From: Candidatus Phycosocius bacilliformis
GTDB taxonomy: Bacteria > Pseudomonadota > Alphaproteobacteria > Caulobacterales > Aquidulcibacteraceae
Length of the DNA stretch: 64,000 nt
NCBI RefSeq assembly: GCF_003112735.1
Contig: NZ_BFBR01000004.1
Span: 226,646-290,645 of the forward strand
Direction of reading: 5' to 3'
Positions 7,993 through 15,319 of the stretch are shown piece after piece. Positions within the stretch are counted from its first letter, which is position 1; each line of letters starts with the position of its first letter. The notes beneath the pieces were generated by a model that made no database searches, had not been told where the DNA came from, and saw nothing but the letters and a program-made list of their open reading frames with translations. A program made the translations under genes and the position numbers.

Positions 7993-8277
7993 AACAATGA
8001 GCGCACTTTTCTCGCATTAGGTTGGATCGCTTTCGCACTGGGCATCGGGTTGCCTGCCTTTGTAGTGGTCTTGGTTACGTAGATCAGCCACATTCCCTTG
8101 GACCTACTGGGCAAGATAATGGACCCGGAAACCATTCCCTTACCTCGCACGAACGAAATCTCGATTGTGGGTGATTACAGCTTCTGATGTTTTGACAATA
8201 ACGAGCGCTGGACGAATTGGCTGGTGTGTGGCGCAGCCGAGATGGGCTTTGAAATCACCGATGCTCTTATGGCATAG
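7993..8277 (+). pseudogene. Decayed membrane-anchored protein gene with two in-frame stops
   Basis: One reading frame, in phase with the gene upstream, runs 94 codons from 7993 to a TAG at 8275 but is broken by TAG at 8080-8082 and TGA at 8185-8187. Its translation still looks like a real protein: a hydrophobic segment (LALGWIAFALGIGLPAF), then ISHIPLDLLGKIMDPETI, then ISIVGDYSF, and after the TGA a piece with CFDNNERWTNWLVCGAAEM. No intact start is visible in this frame. The pattern is that of a small one-helix protein that has been inactivated by point mutations. I do not recognise the family. Sequencing error is a weaker alternative because two separate stops would both have to be wrong. 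Confidence 0.5.
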
Positions 8278-8306
8278 AGGCTGTGTCGCAAGAGAAAAGT
8301 AACATC

Positions 8307-9476
8307 ATGAAACTCCAAGGCCTAAAAGTTCTCGACCTCTCTGCTTTTTTGCCGGGGCCGCATATGACCATGATGATGGCCGATCATGGGGCCGATGTCG
8401 TGATGGTTGAGCCTGCCAATGGTGTGGGTGAGCCCACCCGCGTGATTGGCTATAAGACCGAAGACGGTGTGTCGGTGTGGTTTCGCAACATTGCGCGCGG
8501 CAAGCGCAGCCTGAAGATCAATCTGAAAGACCCAGAAGCGCGTGAACTGTTCCTGAAGCTCGCCGCAGAGGCGGATGTGATTGTCGAAGCTTTCCGACCA
8601 GGCGTCGTGAAACGCTTGGGCGTGGACTATGACACCATCGCCGCGATCAACCCGCGGATCGTCTATTGTTCCATCGCGGGCTTTGGTCAGGACGGCAAAT
8701 ATGTGAACAAGCCCGGCCATGATCTGACGATGGAAGCCATGGCAGGTCTGGTCGATCTCAACCGGGGCTTAACCGATGATAAGCCCGCCAGCCCCTCCAT
8801 CCCCGCAGCGGATATGGCTGCCAGCCTGATGGCTTTTGCCGCGATCATGATGGCCCTTTATCGCCGCGCAGAGACGGGCAAGGGCGATTATATCGATCTT
8901 TCCATGTATGATGCGCTTCTGGCTTGGACGCCCAACGTTCTGGGCCCCGTCTTTGCCGACAATGCCCATCCGGTGGCCAAACAAATGCGGCCCTTTGGCG
9001 GGGCGGCCATGTATCGCCCCTATGAGACCAAGGATGGAAAGTTCCTGGTCTTGGGTGGGTCAGAGCATCATTTCGCCAAGAATTTGCTCGACGCTTTGGG
9101 ACGGCCCGACCTCTTTGACTATGCCAAGCTGGAACCCGGTCCCGGCCAAGACCCGCTCAAGCGCTATTTCGAAGAAACCTTTGCCAGCAAGACCTTGGAG
9201 GAATGGAGCGCCTTTCTCAAAGACGTCGATCTGTGCTGGGCGCCCGTGCGCAGCCTAAAGGATGCGATGGAAGACCCCTATACCATCTCGCGCGGCATGG
9301 TGCTGACCGATGCGGATGGCAATAAGCATTTGGGCATCCCCATCCGCTTCCGGGATGAACCGGGTCGGGCCACGCTCAGCCTACCCGCCTATGGCGCGGA
9401 TTCTGAGGCATTGGCTGGAGAGGCAGGCCTTGATCCTGCCGCCATTGCCGCGCTGAAAGCGCGTGGTGCAATCTGA
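8307..9476 (+). CDS. Class III CoA-transferase (CaiB/BaiF), copy 2
   Basis: This 389-residue CaiB/BaiF protein opens KLQGLKVLDLSAFLPGPHMTM, the usual first strand and loop. The catalytic Asp should be in IPAADMAAS, followed by YRRAETGKGDYIDLSMYDALL. The C-terminal region (DLCWAPVRSLKDAMEDPY) matches the family too. A GTG start at 8283 is possible, but its purine-rich stretch is only 2 bases away, so the ATG at 8307 is preferred. The DUF2332 gene overlaps its stop by one base. It lies 30 bases after the decayed gene and may have lost its original neighbours there. The acids used are unknown. Confidence 0.88.
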   Translation: MKLQGLKVLDLSAFLPGPHMTMMMADHGADVVMVEPANGVGEPTRVIGYKTEDGVSVWFRNIARGKRSLKINLKDPEARELFLKLAAEADVIVEAFRPGVVKRLGVDYDTIAAINPRIVYCSIAGFGQDGKYVNKPGHDLTMEAMAGLVDLNRGLTDDKPASPSIPAADMAASLMAFAAIMMALYRRAETGKGDYIDLSMYDALLAWTPNVLGPVFADNAHPVAKQMRPFGGAAMYRPYETKDGKFLVLGGSEHHFAKNLLDALGRPDLFDYAKLEPGPGQDPLKRYFEETFASKTLEEWSAFLKDVDLCWAPVRSLKDAMEDPYTISRGMVLTDADGNKHLGIPIRFRDEPGRATLSLPAYGADSEALAGEAGLDPAAIAALKARGAI

Positions 9477-10549
9477 TGGTGGATGTCACAATCCCAGAGG
9501 CCCTGCGACAACAGGCCATTTGGTGCACAACCTTCGACTCCCCCTTCACGGCTGCCTTATGCGAAACCATGGCCAATGATTTTGAGGCCGGTGGGGTCAT
9601 TGCAGATCTGACCGGGGGTTGGCCTACGCAGCCTATCCAAGATGCTTTAGCGCTGCGCTTGGCGGGTGCCCTGCATGCCATTGTCCTGACCGATCCAGAC
9701 GGCAGCTTGGCCAAAGTCTGGCCGCAGCAAGGCCGTGCTTGGTCTATGGCGGAGGCTTGGCCAGTGGCGCGTGTGACCTTGCGCGAACGTGAGTCTTGGG
9801 CACGCGCGTTTCTAAAGTCCCCACCCCAGACCAATGAGGTGCGCCGCGCTATGGGCCTATGGCCCGGCCTGTGTGCTGCTGCTGAGGCCTTTGATGGGCC
9901 GATGGATGTGTTGGAGCTTGGGGCGTCGGCCGGACTCAATCTCAGCATGGACCGCTTCCACTATGATGGTGGCAGTTGGCAGTGGCACAGCCCCATCGCG
10001 GGACCGCGCGTGGCGCTTTCCACACAATGGATGGGTCCTGCGCCGCGCTTTCCAGACCATGTTGCCATCCGCAACCGCGCGGCCTGTGATCAGAATCCCT
10101 TGAATACGGCTCTGGCAGAAGATCGGCTTCGGCTGCGCGCCTATATCTGGCCAGACCAGCCCGAGCGTCTCGAGCGCGTCAATGCGGCCATGGAAATTGC
10201 CCAAGCCCAATCCATCACGCCCGAAAAAGGCGATGCAGCCGACTGGATTAAGGCCAAGCTTGCGGCCCGCGCGAAAGATGCGCTGACTGTCGTGTATCAT
10301 TCCGTCTTTTTCCAATATCCGCCGCAAGCCGTGCGCGATGTCATCACACACGCCATCGAAACCGAAGGCGCACGCGCCACGCCCGCGGCCCCGCTGGCTT
10401 GGCTGCGGTTTGAACCGGGTGGAATTTTGGGCCATGCCCAGCAGGGGGCCAATATGGTGTTGGAATTGATCGAATGGCCTTCAGGTCGGCGTCGGGTTCT
10501 AGCCGAACTTGACCCCCATGGTCGCTTTGTTCATTGGCACGGGGCTTGA
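9476..10549 (+). CDS. DUF2332 family protein
   Basis: The 357-residue protein matches DUF2332, a family of unknown function found in many actinobacteria and alphaproteobacteria. Typical features are the start (LRQQAIWCTTFDSPFTAALCETMAND), then LRLAGALHAIVL, a glycine-rich stretch (LELGASAGLNLSMDRF) that looks like a Rossmann-type SAM-binding motif I, and YHSVFFQYPP near the end. The GASAGLN motif suggests a methyltransferase-like fold, but no activity is established. It overlaps the preceding CoA-transferase by one base (TGATGG), so the two are probably coexpressed. Confidence 0.8.
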   Translation: MVDVTIPEALRQQAIWCTTFDSPFTAALCETMANDFEAGGVIADLTGGWPTQPIQDALALRLAGALHAIVLTDPDGSLAKVWPQQGRAWSMAEAWPVARVTLRERESWARAFLKSPPQTNEVRRAMGLWPGLCAAAEAFDGPMDVLELGASAGLNLSMDRFHYDGGSWQWHSPIAGPRVALSTQWMGPAPRFPDHVAIRNRAACDQNPLNTALAEDRLRLRAYIWPDQPERLERVNAAMEIAQAQSITPEKGDAADWIKAKLAARAKDALTVVYHSVFFQYPPQAVRDVITHAIETEGARATPAAPLAWLRFEPGGILGHAQQGANMVLELIEWPSGRRRVLAELDPHGRFVHWHGA

Positions 10550-10561
10550 GCCCGCACGGCC

Positions 10562-10765
10562 TCAATAATGGGGTGGCTTCTGGTCAGCCGGTGGCAGCTC
10601 GGCTTGTTCATGCTGGCGCTGGGCTTCGCGCTCCAACAAATGATCAACCCGGCGAGTCAGACGGGTGATTTCGCGGGCCTGCGCATTGGAAAGGTCTGAG
10701 AGTTCTTCCACCGTCCGCATCAAATGCATGACGTGAATTTCCAAGGCTTCAAGACGCGATTCCAT
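10562..10765 (-). CDS. slyX: SlyX family coiled-coil protein
   Basis: This 67-residue protein is one amphipathic coiled coil (residues ~1-50, heptads through LEALEIHVMHLMRTVEELSDL) with the SlyX-family C-terminal tail ending in KPPHY. The function of SlyX is unknown; the E. coli gene was found beside slyD. The gene is transcribed towards DUF2332, with 12 bases between the stops and no visible terminator. Length and tail are exactly those of the family. Confidence 0.88.
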   Translation of the reverse strand: MESRLEALEIHVMHLMRTVEELSDLSNAQAREITRLTRRVDHLLEREAQRQHEQAELPPADQKPPHY

Positions 10766-10914
10766 GATGTGCTCCGATGTGTGACAGCCTCTTTAGCGGA
10801 TCACGGCGCGGGAGTGACAGAAATGTCAGCACCTAAGAGCTTGCTTTACCACAAGGCGCCGACCATCTTGGGTCAAACATCATGTGCTTTCACCTCTTTC
10901 ACCGCAGGACACCC

Positions 10915-11658
10915 ATGCGCTTTTCCCTCACCACCACAGCCGCTTTGATCGCCCTGACTGTCGGCTGCATAGCCGCACCCGCCATGGCCCAAACCGCCAG
11001 CCCAAACAGCGCACCTGCGACGGCCCCCGCGGCGACGCCTGCCTTTGTGCAAGCCGCTTTGCCCTATGGTTTTGAGGCTTTGGAGCCTGTGATTGATACC
11101 GCCACCATGCGCCTGCATTATGAGCGCCATCACGGTGCCCAAGTGGCCGGCCTGAATACCGCGGTGGCCGCCAACCCGACCTATGCGGGTAAGAGCCTGG
11201 AGGCGCTTTTGGCGGGCGCATCGACAGCCCCTGCGGCGATTCGCAACAATGCAGGCGGGCATTGGAACCACAGCTTCTATTGGCAGATCATGGCCCCGGT
11301 CGGTACGGGCGGCGCGCCTTCACCCGAACTGGCCGCCGCCATCACCCGGGATTTTGGCTCGCTTGATGCTTTCAAGGCGCAATTCCGCGCCGCCTCCATG
11401 GGCCGTTTCGGGTCTGGCTGGGCCTGGGTCGTTGTGGGCAAGGATGGCAAGCTGGCCATTGGCTCCACCCCCAATCAGGACAACCCTTTGATGGATGTCG
11501 GCGATTTTCGCGGCAAGCCCATCCTTGGCAATGATGTGTGGGAACACGCCTATTATCTGAAATATCAGAACAAACGCGCCGATTATGTCGATGCTTGGTG
11601 GAGCCTGATCAATTGGAACAAGGTCTCCAGCCTTTATGCCGAAGCCATAAAGCCCTAG
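10915..11658 (+). CDS. sodB: Exported Fe/Mn superoxide dismutase
   Basis: The 247-residue protein carries a Sec signal peptide (residues 1-24, ending AMAQ), then a low-complexity Ala/Thr/Pro linker, then a complete Fe/Mn superoxide dismutase domain. Metal ligands are visible: His in LHYERHHG, His in GGHWNHSFYW, and Asp and His in NDVWEHAYYLKYQNKRADY. It would remove superoxide in the periplasm. The AGGHWNH motif has Gly-Gly-His where typical Fe enzymes have Ala-Ala-Gln, so a manganese or cambialistic enzyme is possible. An earlier ATG at 10882 exists, but the ATG at 10915 is preceded by AGGA and starts the signal peptide cleanly. Confidence 0.92.
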   Translation: MRFSLTTTAALIALTVGCIAAPAMAQTASPNSAPATAPAATPAFVQAALPYGFEALEPVIDTATMRLHYERHHGAQVAGLNTAVAANPTYAGKSLEALLAGASTAPAAIRNNAGGHWNHSFYWQIMAPVGTGGAPSPELAAAITRDFGSLDAFKAQFRAASMGRFGSGWAWVVVGKDGKLAIGSTPNQDNPLMDVGDFRGKPILGNDVWEHAYYLKYQNKRADYVDAWWSLINWNKVSSLYAEAIKP

Positions 11659-12020
11659 GGTGCGTGAACGTCGGGCGGCAGCACGATCACATAATGCTTT
11701 TCCATGGCGTCCAGGACCTCCCACACGCCTTCAAAGCCATTGGGAATCACGAAACCGTCGCCTTGTGACACGTCCAGAACCGTGCCGTCTGACCCGGTCA
11801 GACGCGCCCGGCCTTGGGTGATGTGGCAATATTCCATCTCATCATATTTGACCCGCCACGCACCGGGACTGGCGCGCCAAACCCCGGCGAACACACGCCC
11901 ATCTACGCTCTCATAGAGATTTTGGGTGCCACCGGTGGCCCCGGCGACCACCACACGATCTGGGTCAGGTTGCCAGGGCTCAAACGGCGCGAGGCTATCT
12001 CGAAAGCTGATCAGACGCAT
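11655..12020 (-). CDS. Cupin-domain protein
   Basis: The 121-residue protein is a single small cupin barrel of the cupin_3 (DUF861) type. Recognisable pieces are the first strand with GVWRASPGAWRVKYDEMEYCHITQGRARL and the second motif GDGFVIPNGFEGVWEVLDAMEKHYVIV. Members bind small ligands or act as ureidoglycine or sugar-modifying enzymes, but this one has few of the usual His ligands and may be non-catalytic. Its start codon overlaps the stop of the upstream lipoprotein gene by one base, so the two form a small operon. It ends within 4 bases of the sod stop on the opposite strand. Confidence 0.75.
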   Translation of the reverse strand: MRLISFRDSLAPFEPWQPDPDRVVVAGATGGTQNLYESVDGRVFAGVWRASPGAWRVKYDEMEYCHITQGRARLTGSDGTVLDVSQGDGFVIPNGFEGVWEVLDAMEKHYVIVLPPDVHAP

Positions 12021-12631
12021 CAGGACGCGGTTTTGGCCGTATCGGTCGGCGCTGGCGTCTGCGGTGCCGGGGGGATCACGCGGCTGGCCAAATTGGCGCG
12101 CACATCGCGGGCGTCAAAGGCATCAACACGATCAGCCGGTTTTGACCCTTTTCCGAGAATAATCTCTGCTGTCGCTTGGAAGCGGGTCACCTCTTCATCG
12201 TCGAACGGGTCATAGAAGGGGTCGAATGGGCCGCGCGGCCAGAATGGATCATAGACATTGATCCAGCCATAACGGGGATGAAAAGTCGAATAAGAGCTTG
12301 CGACCGACCAACGCGATCCCAAACGTGGCCGCGTAAATGTTTTAGGGTCGGTGGCGCGTTGGGCTATCTGGAACCAGTCATAGCCATTCTCGATTGTCAC
12401 ATCCGCTGCCCGCAGCAAGAGACGATCTTCGACTTGCTCACGCGTGGTGCGCGTATTGCCTTCGAAAATGATGCGGAAGCGATTGGATTCGATGCGCTGA
12501 TCGGTAAAGCCAAACTTGCCGGCGCTTGCTGCCTGGTAAGGCGTCGCGCCGTTTGTGGGGCTGGTGGTGGTGGCGCAAGCCGTCAGACAGAAGGTTGCGC
12601 AAAGGGCCGTCAAAGTTACAAGCGTCTTCAT
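12020..12631 (-). CDS. Lipoprotein of the CC0125/CC1285 family
   Basis: This 203-residue protein has a lipoprotein signal peptide with lipobox LTAC at Cys19. The mature part contains GFTDQRIESNRFRIIFEGN and a run (VEDRLLLRAADVTIENGYDWF) that match, from memory, the Caulobacter CC0125/CC1285-type lipoproteins of unknown function. The centre is rich in Pro, Phe and Asp (YDPFWPRGPFDPFYDPFDDEE, split here as two FDPFYDPF-like repeats), and the end is Pro/Thr-rich. A longer frame begins at 12790, but the ATG at 12631 starts the signal peptide. It should sit in the outer membrane or periplasm. Confidence 0.8.
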   Translation of the reverse strand: MKTLVTLTALCATFCLTACATTTSPTNGATPYQAASAGKFGFTDQRIESNRFRIIFEGNTRTTREQVEDRLLLRAADVTIENGYDWFQIAQRATDPKTFTRPRLGSRWSVASSYSTFHPRYGWINVYDPFWPRGPFDPFYDPFDDEEVTRFQATAEIILGKGSKPADRVDAFDARDVRANLASRVIPPAPQTPAPTDTAKTAS

Positions 12632-12795
12632 CTTTTGTCTCCACTTGCCCGTCCCGAGTGGATAAAATGCGCGCTCCGCCATCTTTCGGCAAGGGTCAAG
12701 ACTGGTGAATTCCAGCTTTGTGATGACTGATCCCACCAGAAGTTCTGGCCCCCGCGCCTTTGCCTGGTCTGCAGCGTGGTTGGACGTCACACTTC

Positions 12796-13554
12796 CTAAT
12801 GCGCTTCCCGGGCACGGGGGTCGTCACCGAACAACGTATCGAGGATTTGGCCCTCAAGGGCGGCAAATTCGGGCGTGCCGCGACGGCGTGGCCTTGGCAG
12901 GTCAATGGTCAGATCAAGCGCCACGCGACCCTGGTCAATCAGAATGACCCGATCACCCAAGGCCACAGCCTCGCCGACATCATGGGTCACCAACAAAGCC
13001 GTAAAGCCCAGGTCCTGCCACACACCTTCCAACAACGCCTGCATATCAATCCGGGTCAGGGCATCGAGTGCGCCTAAGGGTTCATCCAGCGCCAATAGCG
13101 TCGGGCGAGAGACCAGAGCGCGCGCCAAAGCCACGCGCTGACGCATGCCGCCAGACAATTGCGACGGCCACAAGCCTTCGCGGCCCTTCAACCCGACTTC
13201 GTCCAGAATGGCTTCAGCCTGTTTGTTGGCCTCCGGGCCGGTTTGGCTGGCTCCCAATCCGACCGCGACATTGGCCTGCACGCTGGCCCACGGCAACAGG
13301 CGCGGTTCTTGGAACACAATACGGGCAGCTTGGGCCTTCAAAGCCGGAGCATCAAGCGTACCACCGGTTGGGGCATCCAGCCCAATCATCAGGCGCAGCA
13401 GTGTGGATTTGCCGCAGCCAGACTTACCAACGATGGATACGAACTGGCCTTCAGGGATTTCCAGATCAATGCCTTGCAACACGATATTGCTGCCAAAGGC
13501 CTTTTGGACTTGTTTCAGGCTGATGCGGGAGCCGCCGGTAGGTTGAGCACTCAT
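12796..13554 (-). CDS. ssuB: Sulfonate-type ABC transporter, ATP-binding protein
   Basis: The 252-residue ATPase has all nucleotide-binding motifs: Walker A (GKSGCGKST, near residue 43), the ABC signature ([15 protein letters not shown]) and Walker B with D-loop ([12 protein letters not shown]), then the switch His (THDVGEA). It groups with SsuB/TauB-type importers of sulfonates, taurine or sulfate esters. It is the last gene of the TonB receptor-ssuA-ssuC-ssuB run, starting 3 bases after the permease gene stop. No sulfonate monooxygenase follows it, so the released sulfur source must be processed elsewhere. Confidence 0.92.
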   Translation of the reverse strand: MSAQPTGGSRISLKQVQKAFGSNIVLQGIDLEIPEGQFVSIVGKSGCGKSTLLRLMIGLDAPTGGTLDAPALKAQAARIVFQEPRLLPWASVQANVAVGLGASQTGPEANKQAEAILDEVGLKGREGLWPSQLSGGMRQRVALARALVSRPTLLALDEPLGALDALTRIDMQALLEGVWQDLGFTALLVTHDVGEAVALGDRVILIDQGRVALDLTIDLPRPRRRGTPEFAALEGQILDTLFGDDPRAREAH

Positions 13555-13557
13555 GGC

Positions 13558-14340
13558 TTATACCTTTGCATAGGCTGGGTTCCAGGCTAGGAACCGGCGC
13601 TCCAGCGCCCGGGTGGCACTATCAGCCAGCTTGCCCAGAATGGCATAAATAACAATGGACAACACAACGATGTCAGTCTGCATGAATTCACGCGCTGCCA
13701 TCGCCATGTGACCAATACCGGAATTGGCAGCAATGGTTTCTGCCACGATCAGGGTTAGCCACATTACCCCCAGGGCAAAGCGCAGTCCGACAAAGATCGA
13801 CGGCAAAGCGCCCGGCAGGATGACCTTGATGAACAAGGTCCGATTGTTCATGCCATAGATGCGGCCCATTTCGATCAATTGCGGGTCGACATTGCGCACA
13901 CCATGCAAGGTGTTGAGATAGATCGGGAAAAATACACCAAGCGCCACCAAGAACAGGCGTGCATTTTCGCCAATGCCAAACCAGATGATGACAAGGGGAA
14001 TCAGTGCGAGGTGCGGAATGTTGCGGATCATCTGCAGGGTAGGATCCAGCAACATCTCGCCGGTCTTGCTGAGGCCATTCAGCAAGCCCAGACCAAAGCC
14101 AATCGCCCCGCCAATGATCAGCCCGCTCATGGCGCGGGCGAAGCTGACGCCCAGATTATCCAGCAGGCTGCCATCAACCAGCTTGTCCCACGCCACCTGG
14201 AGCACCGCACTGGGGGCGGGCAGAATATTGGGCGGGAGCCAACCAAGGCTGGCGGCAACTTGCCAGAGGATAACCAAACCAACCGGCACCATCCAGGGAA
14301 GTGCCTTATTGAGAGGACCGTCAGAGGCCGTTGTTGCCAT
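13558..14340 (-). CDS. ssuC: Sulfonate-type ABC transporter, permease
   Basis: The 260-residue inner-membrane permease has about six membrane helices and the binding-protein-dependent transport motif (EMGRIYGMNNRTLFIKVILPGALPSIF, with the EAA loop that docks the ATPase). The start (LPWMVPVGLVILWQVAASLGWLP) and the end (RALERRFLAWNP) are typical of SsuC/TauC. Genes for the binding protein and ATPase flank it at 3-base distances. The family call is strong; the choice between aliphatic sulfonates, taurine and sulfate esters cannot be made from this chain. Confidence 0.93.
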   Translation of the reverse strand: MATTASDGPLNKALPWMVPVGLVILWQVAASLGWLPPNILPAPSAVLQVAWDKLVDGSLLDNLGVSFARAMSGLIIGGAIGFGLGLLNGLSKTGEMLLDPTLQMIRNIPHLALIPLVIIWFGIGENARLFLVALGVFFPIYLNTLHGVRNVDPQLIEMGRIYGMNNRTLFIKVILPGALPSIFVGLRFALGVMWLTLIVAETIAANSGIGHMAMAAREFMQTDIVVLSIVIYAILGKLADSATRALERRFLAWNPAYAKV

Positions 14341-14343
14341 GAT

Positions 14344-15315
14344 TTACCCTGTCCAGCCGCGCCAAGCGGCATCACTGATGCTCACACGTTTGGGTATGAT
14401 CCCCAATTGTGCGAACCGGTCAACCGTTGCTTGCTGGGCAGACAGCACATCATCACTCAGTGGCTCTACCTTGAAGTCTGTTCGCTTCATGGTGTCCTTG
14501 AGCAAGTCAAGCTCAAGGCCGGATGCCTTGGCGGTAATCTCAGCCACTGCATCGGTATTGGCGGCGCACCAATCGCCTTCCTTGGCGATAGCGGTTAGCA
14601 GGGCCTTGAGGTCTTCACCACGGGCGTCGGCGAATTTCGCATTGGCCAAAAGGAAGCTGGCACCGCCGCCCAATTGATCCAGCCCCGTCAACACGCGCGC
14701 ACCCTGATCACGGATTGCCAGTGTGAAATAAGGGTCCCAAATCACCCAGCCGTCAATGCCACCTTGGGCAAAAGCAGCTGCAGCATCGGCCGGGCCCAGA
14801 TTGATGGATTCAACGTCATTCAGGCTCAAACCAACACTCTGCAACGCCACCACGGCGCTGTTATGCGCTGACGAGCCACGGGTGAAGCATAATTTCTTGC
14901 CCTTCAGGTCCTTAAGCGACTGTAAGGACGACCCTTTGGGGGTGATAATGCCCCCGGCTTTGCCCGACAAACGGACTTGGGCGACATATTTGATCGGTGC
15001 CCCAGCCACTTGGGCGAAGATTGGCGGCGTGTCCCCAGTCAGGCCTAAGTCAACCGATCCGACGGCCATGGCCTCCAAGAGCGGAGGTCCAGAGGGAAAT
15101 TCAACCCAGTTCACGGGATCAATTCCCGCAACCTTCAAAGGTTCGACCAGCGAACCGCGTGTTTGGGCCACCAGCATGACCCCGTTCTTTTGAAAGGCGA
15201 GATTGACGCCCTTGCCTGTGGTTTTGCTGGCCTGGCCACAGGCGGCAAGGGCAGCCGAAGCTGCCCCTGCGACCAAGAGACCACGACGCGAGAACCTATC
15301 GGCCATCGCAGCCAT
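14344..15315 (-). CDS. ssuA: Sulfonate-type ABC transporter, substrate-binding lipoprotein
   Basis: The 323-residue protein is an SsuA-type periplasmic binding protein. Its N-terminus combines a twin-Arg stretch (RFSRRGLLVAG) with a lipobox (LAAC near residue 25), so it may be Tat-exported and lipid-anchored, which is unusual for SsuA but common in related families. The two-lobe fold is marked by EFPSGPPLLEAMAVGSVDLG, GDTPPIFAQVAGAPI, DLKGKKLCFTRGSSAH and GWVIWDPY, all typical of aliphatic sulfonate binders. An ATG three codons later is an alternative start. It follows the TonB receptor by 4 bases. Confidence 0.92.
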   Translation of the reverse strand: MAAMADRFSRRGLLVAGAASAALAACGQASKTTGKGVNLAFQKNGVMLVAQTRGSLVEPLKVAGIDPVNWVEFPSGPPLLEAMAVGSVDLGLTGDTPPIFAQVAGAPIKYVAQVRLSGKAGGIITPKGSSLQSLKDLKGKKLCFTRGSSAHNSAVVALQSVGLSLNDVESINLGPADAAAAFAQGGIDGWVIWDPYFTLAIRDQGARVLTGLDQLGGGASFLLANAKFADARGEDLKALLTAIAKEGDWCAANTDAVAEITAKASGLELDLLKDTMKRTDFKVEPLSDDVLSAQQATVDRFAQLGIIPKRVSISDAAWRGWTG

Positions 15316-15319
15316 GTGA

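Noticed and set aside
8283-8306. GTG start for the second CoA-transferase
   Set aside because: The purine-rich stretch is only 2 bases from the GTG, too close for a ribosome site. The ATG at 8307 matches the family.
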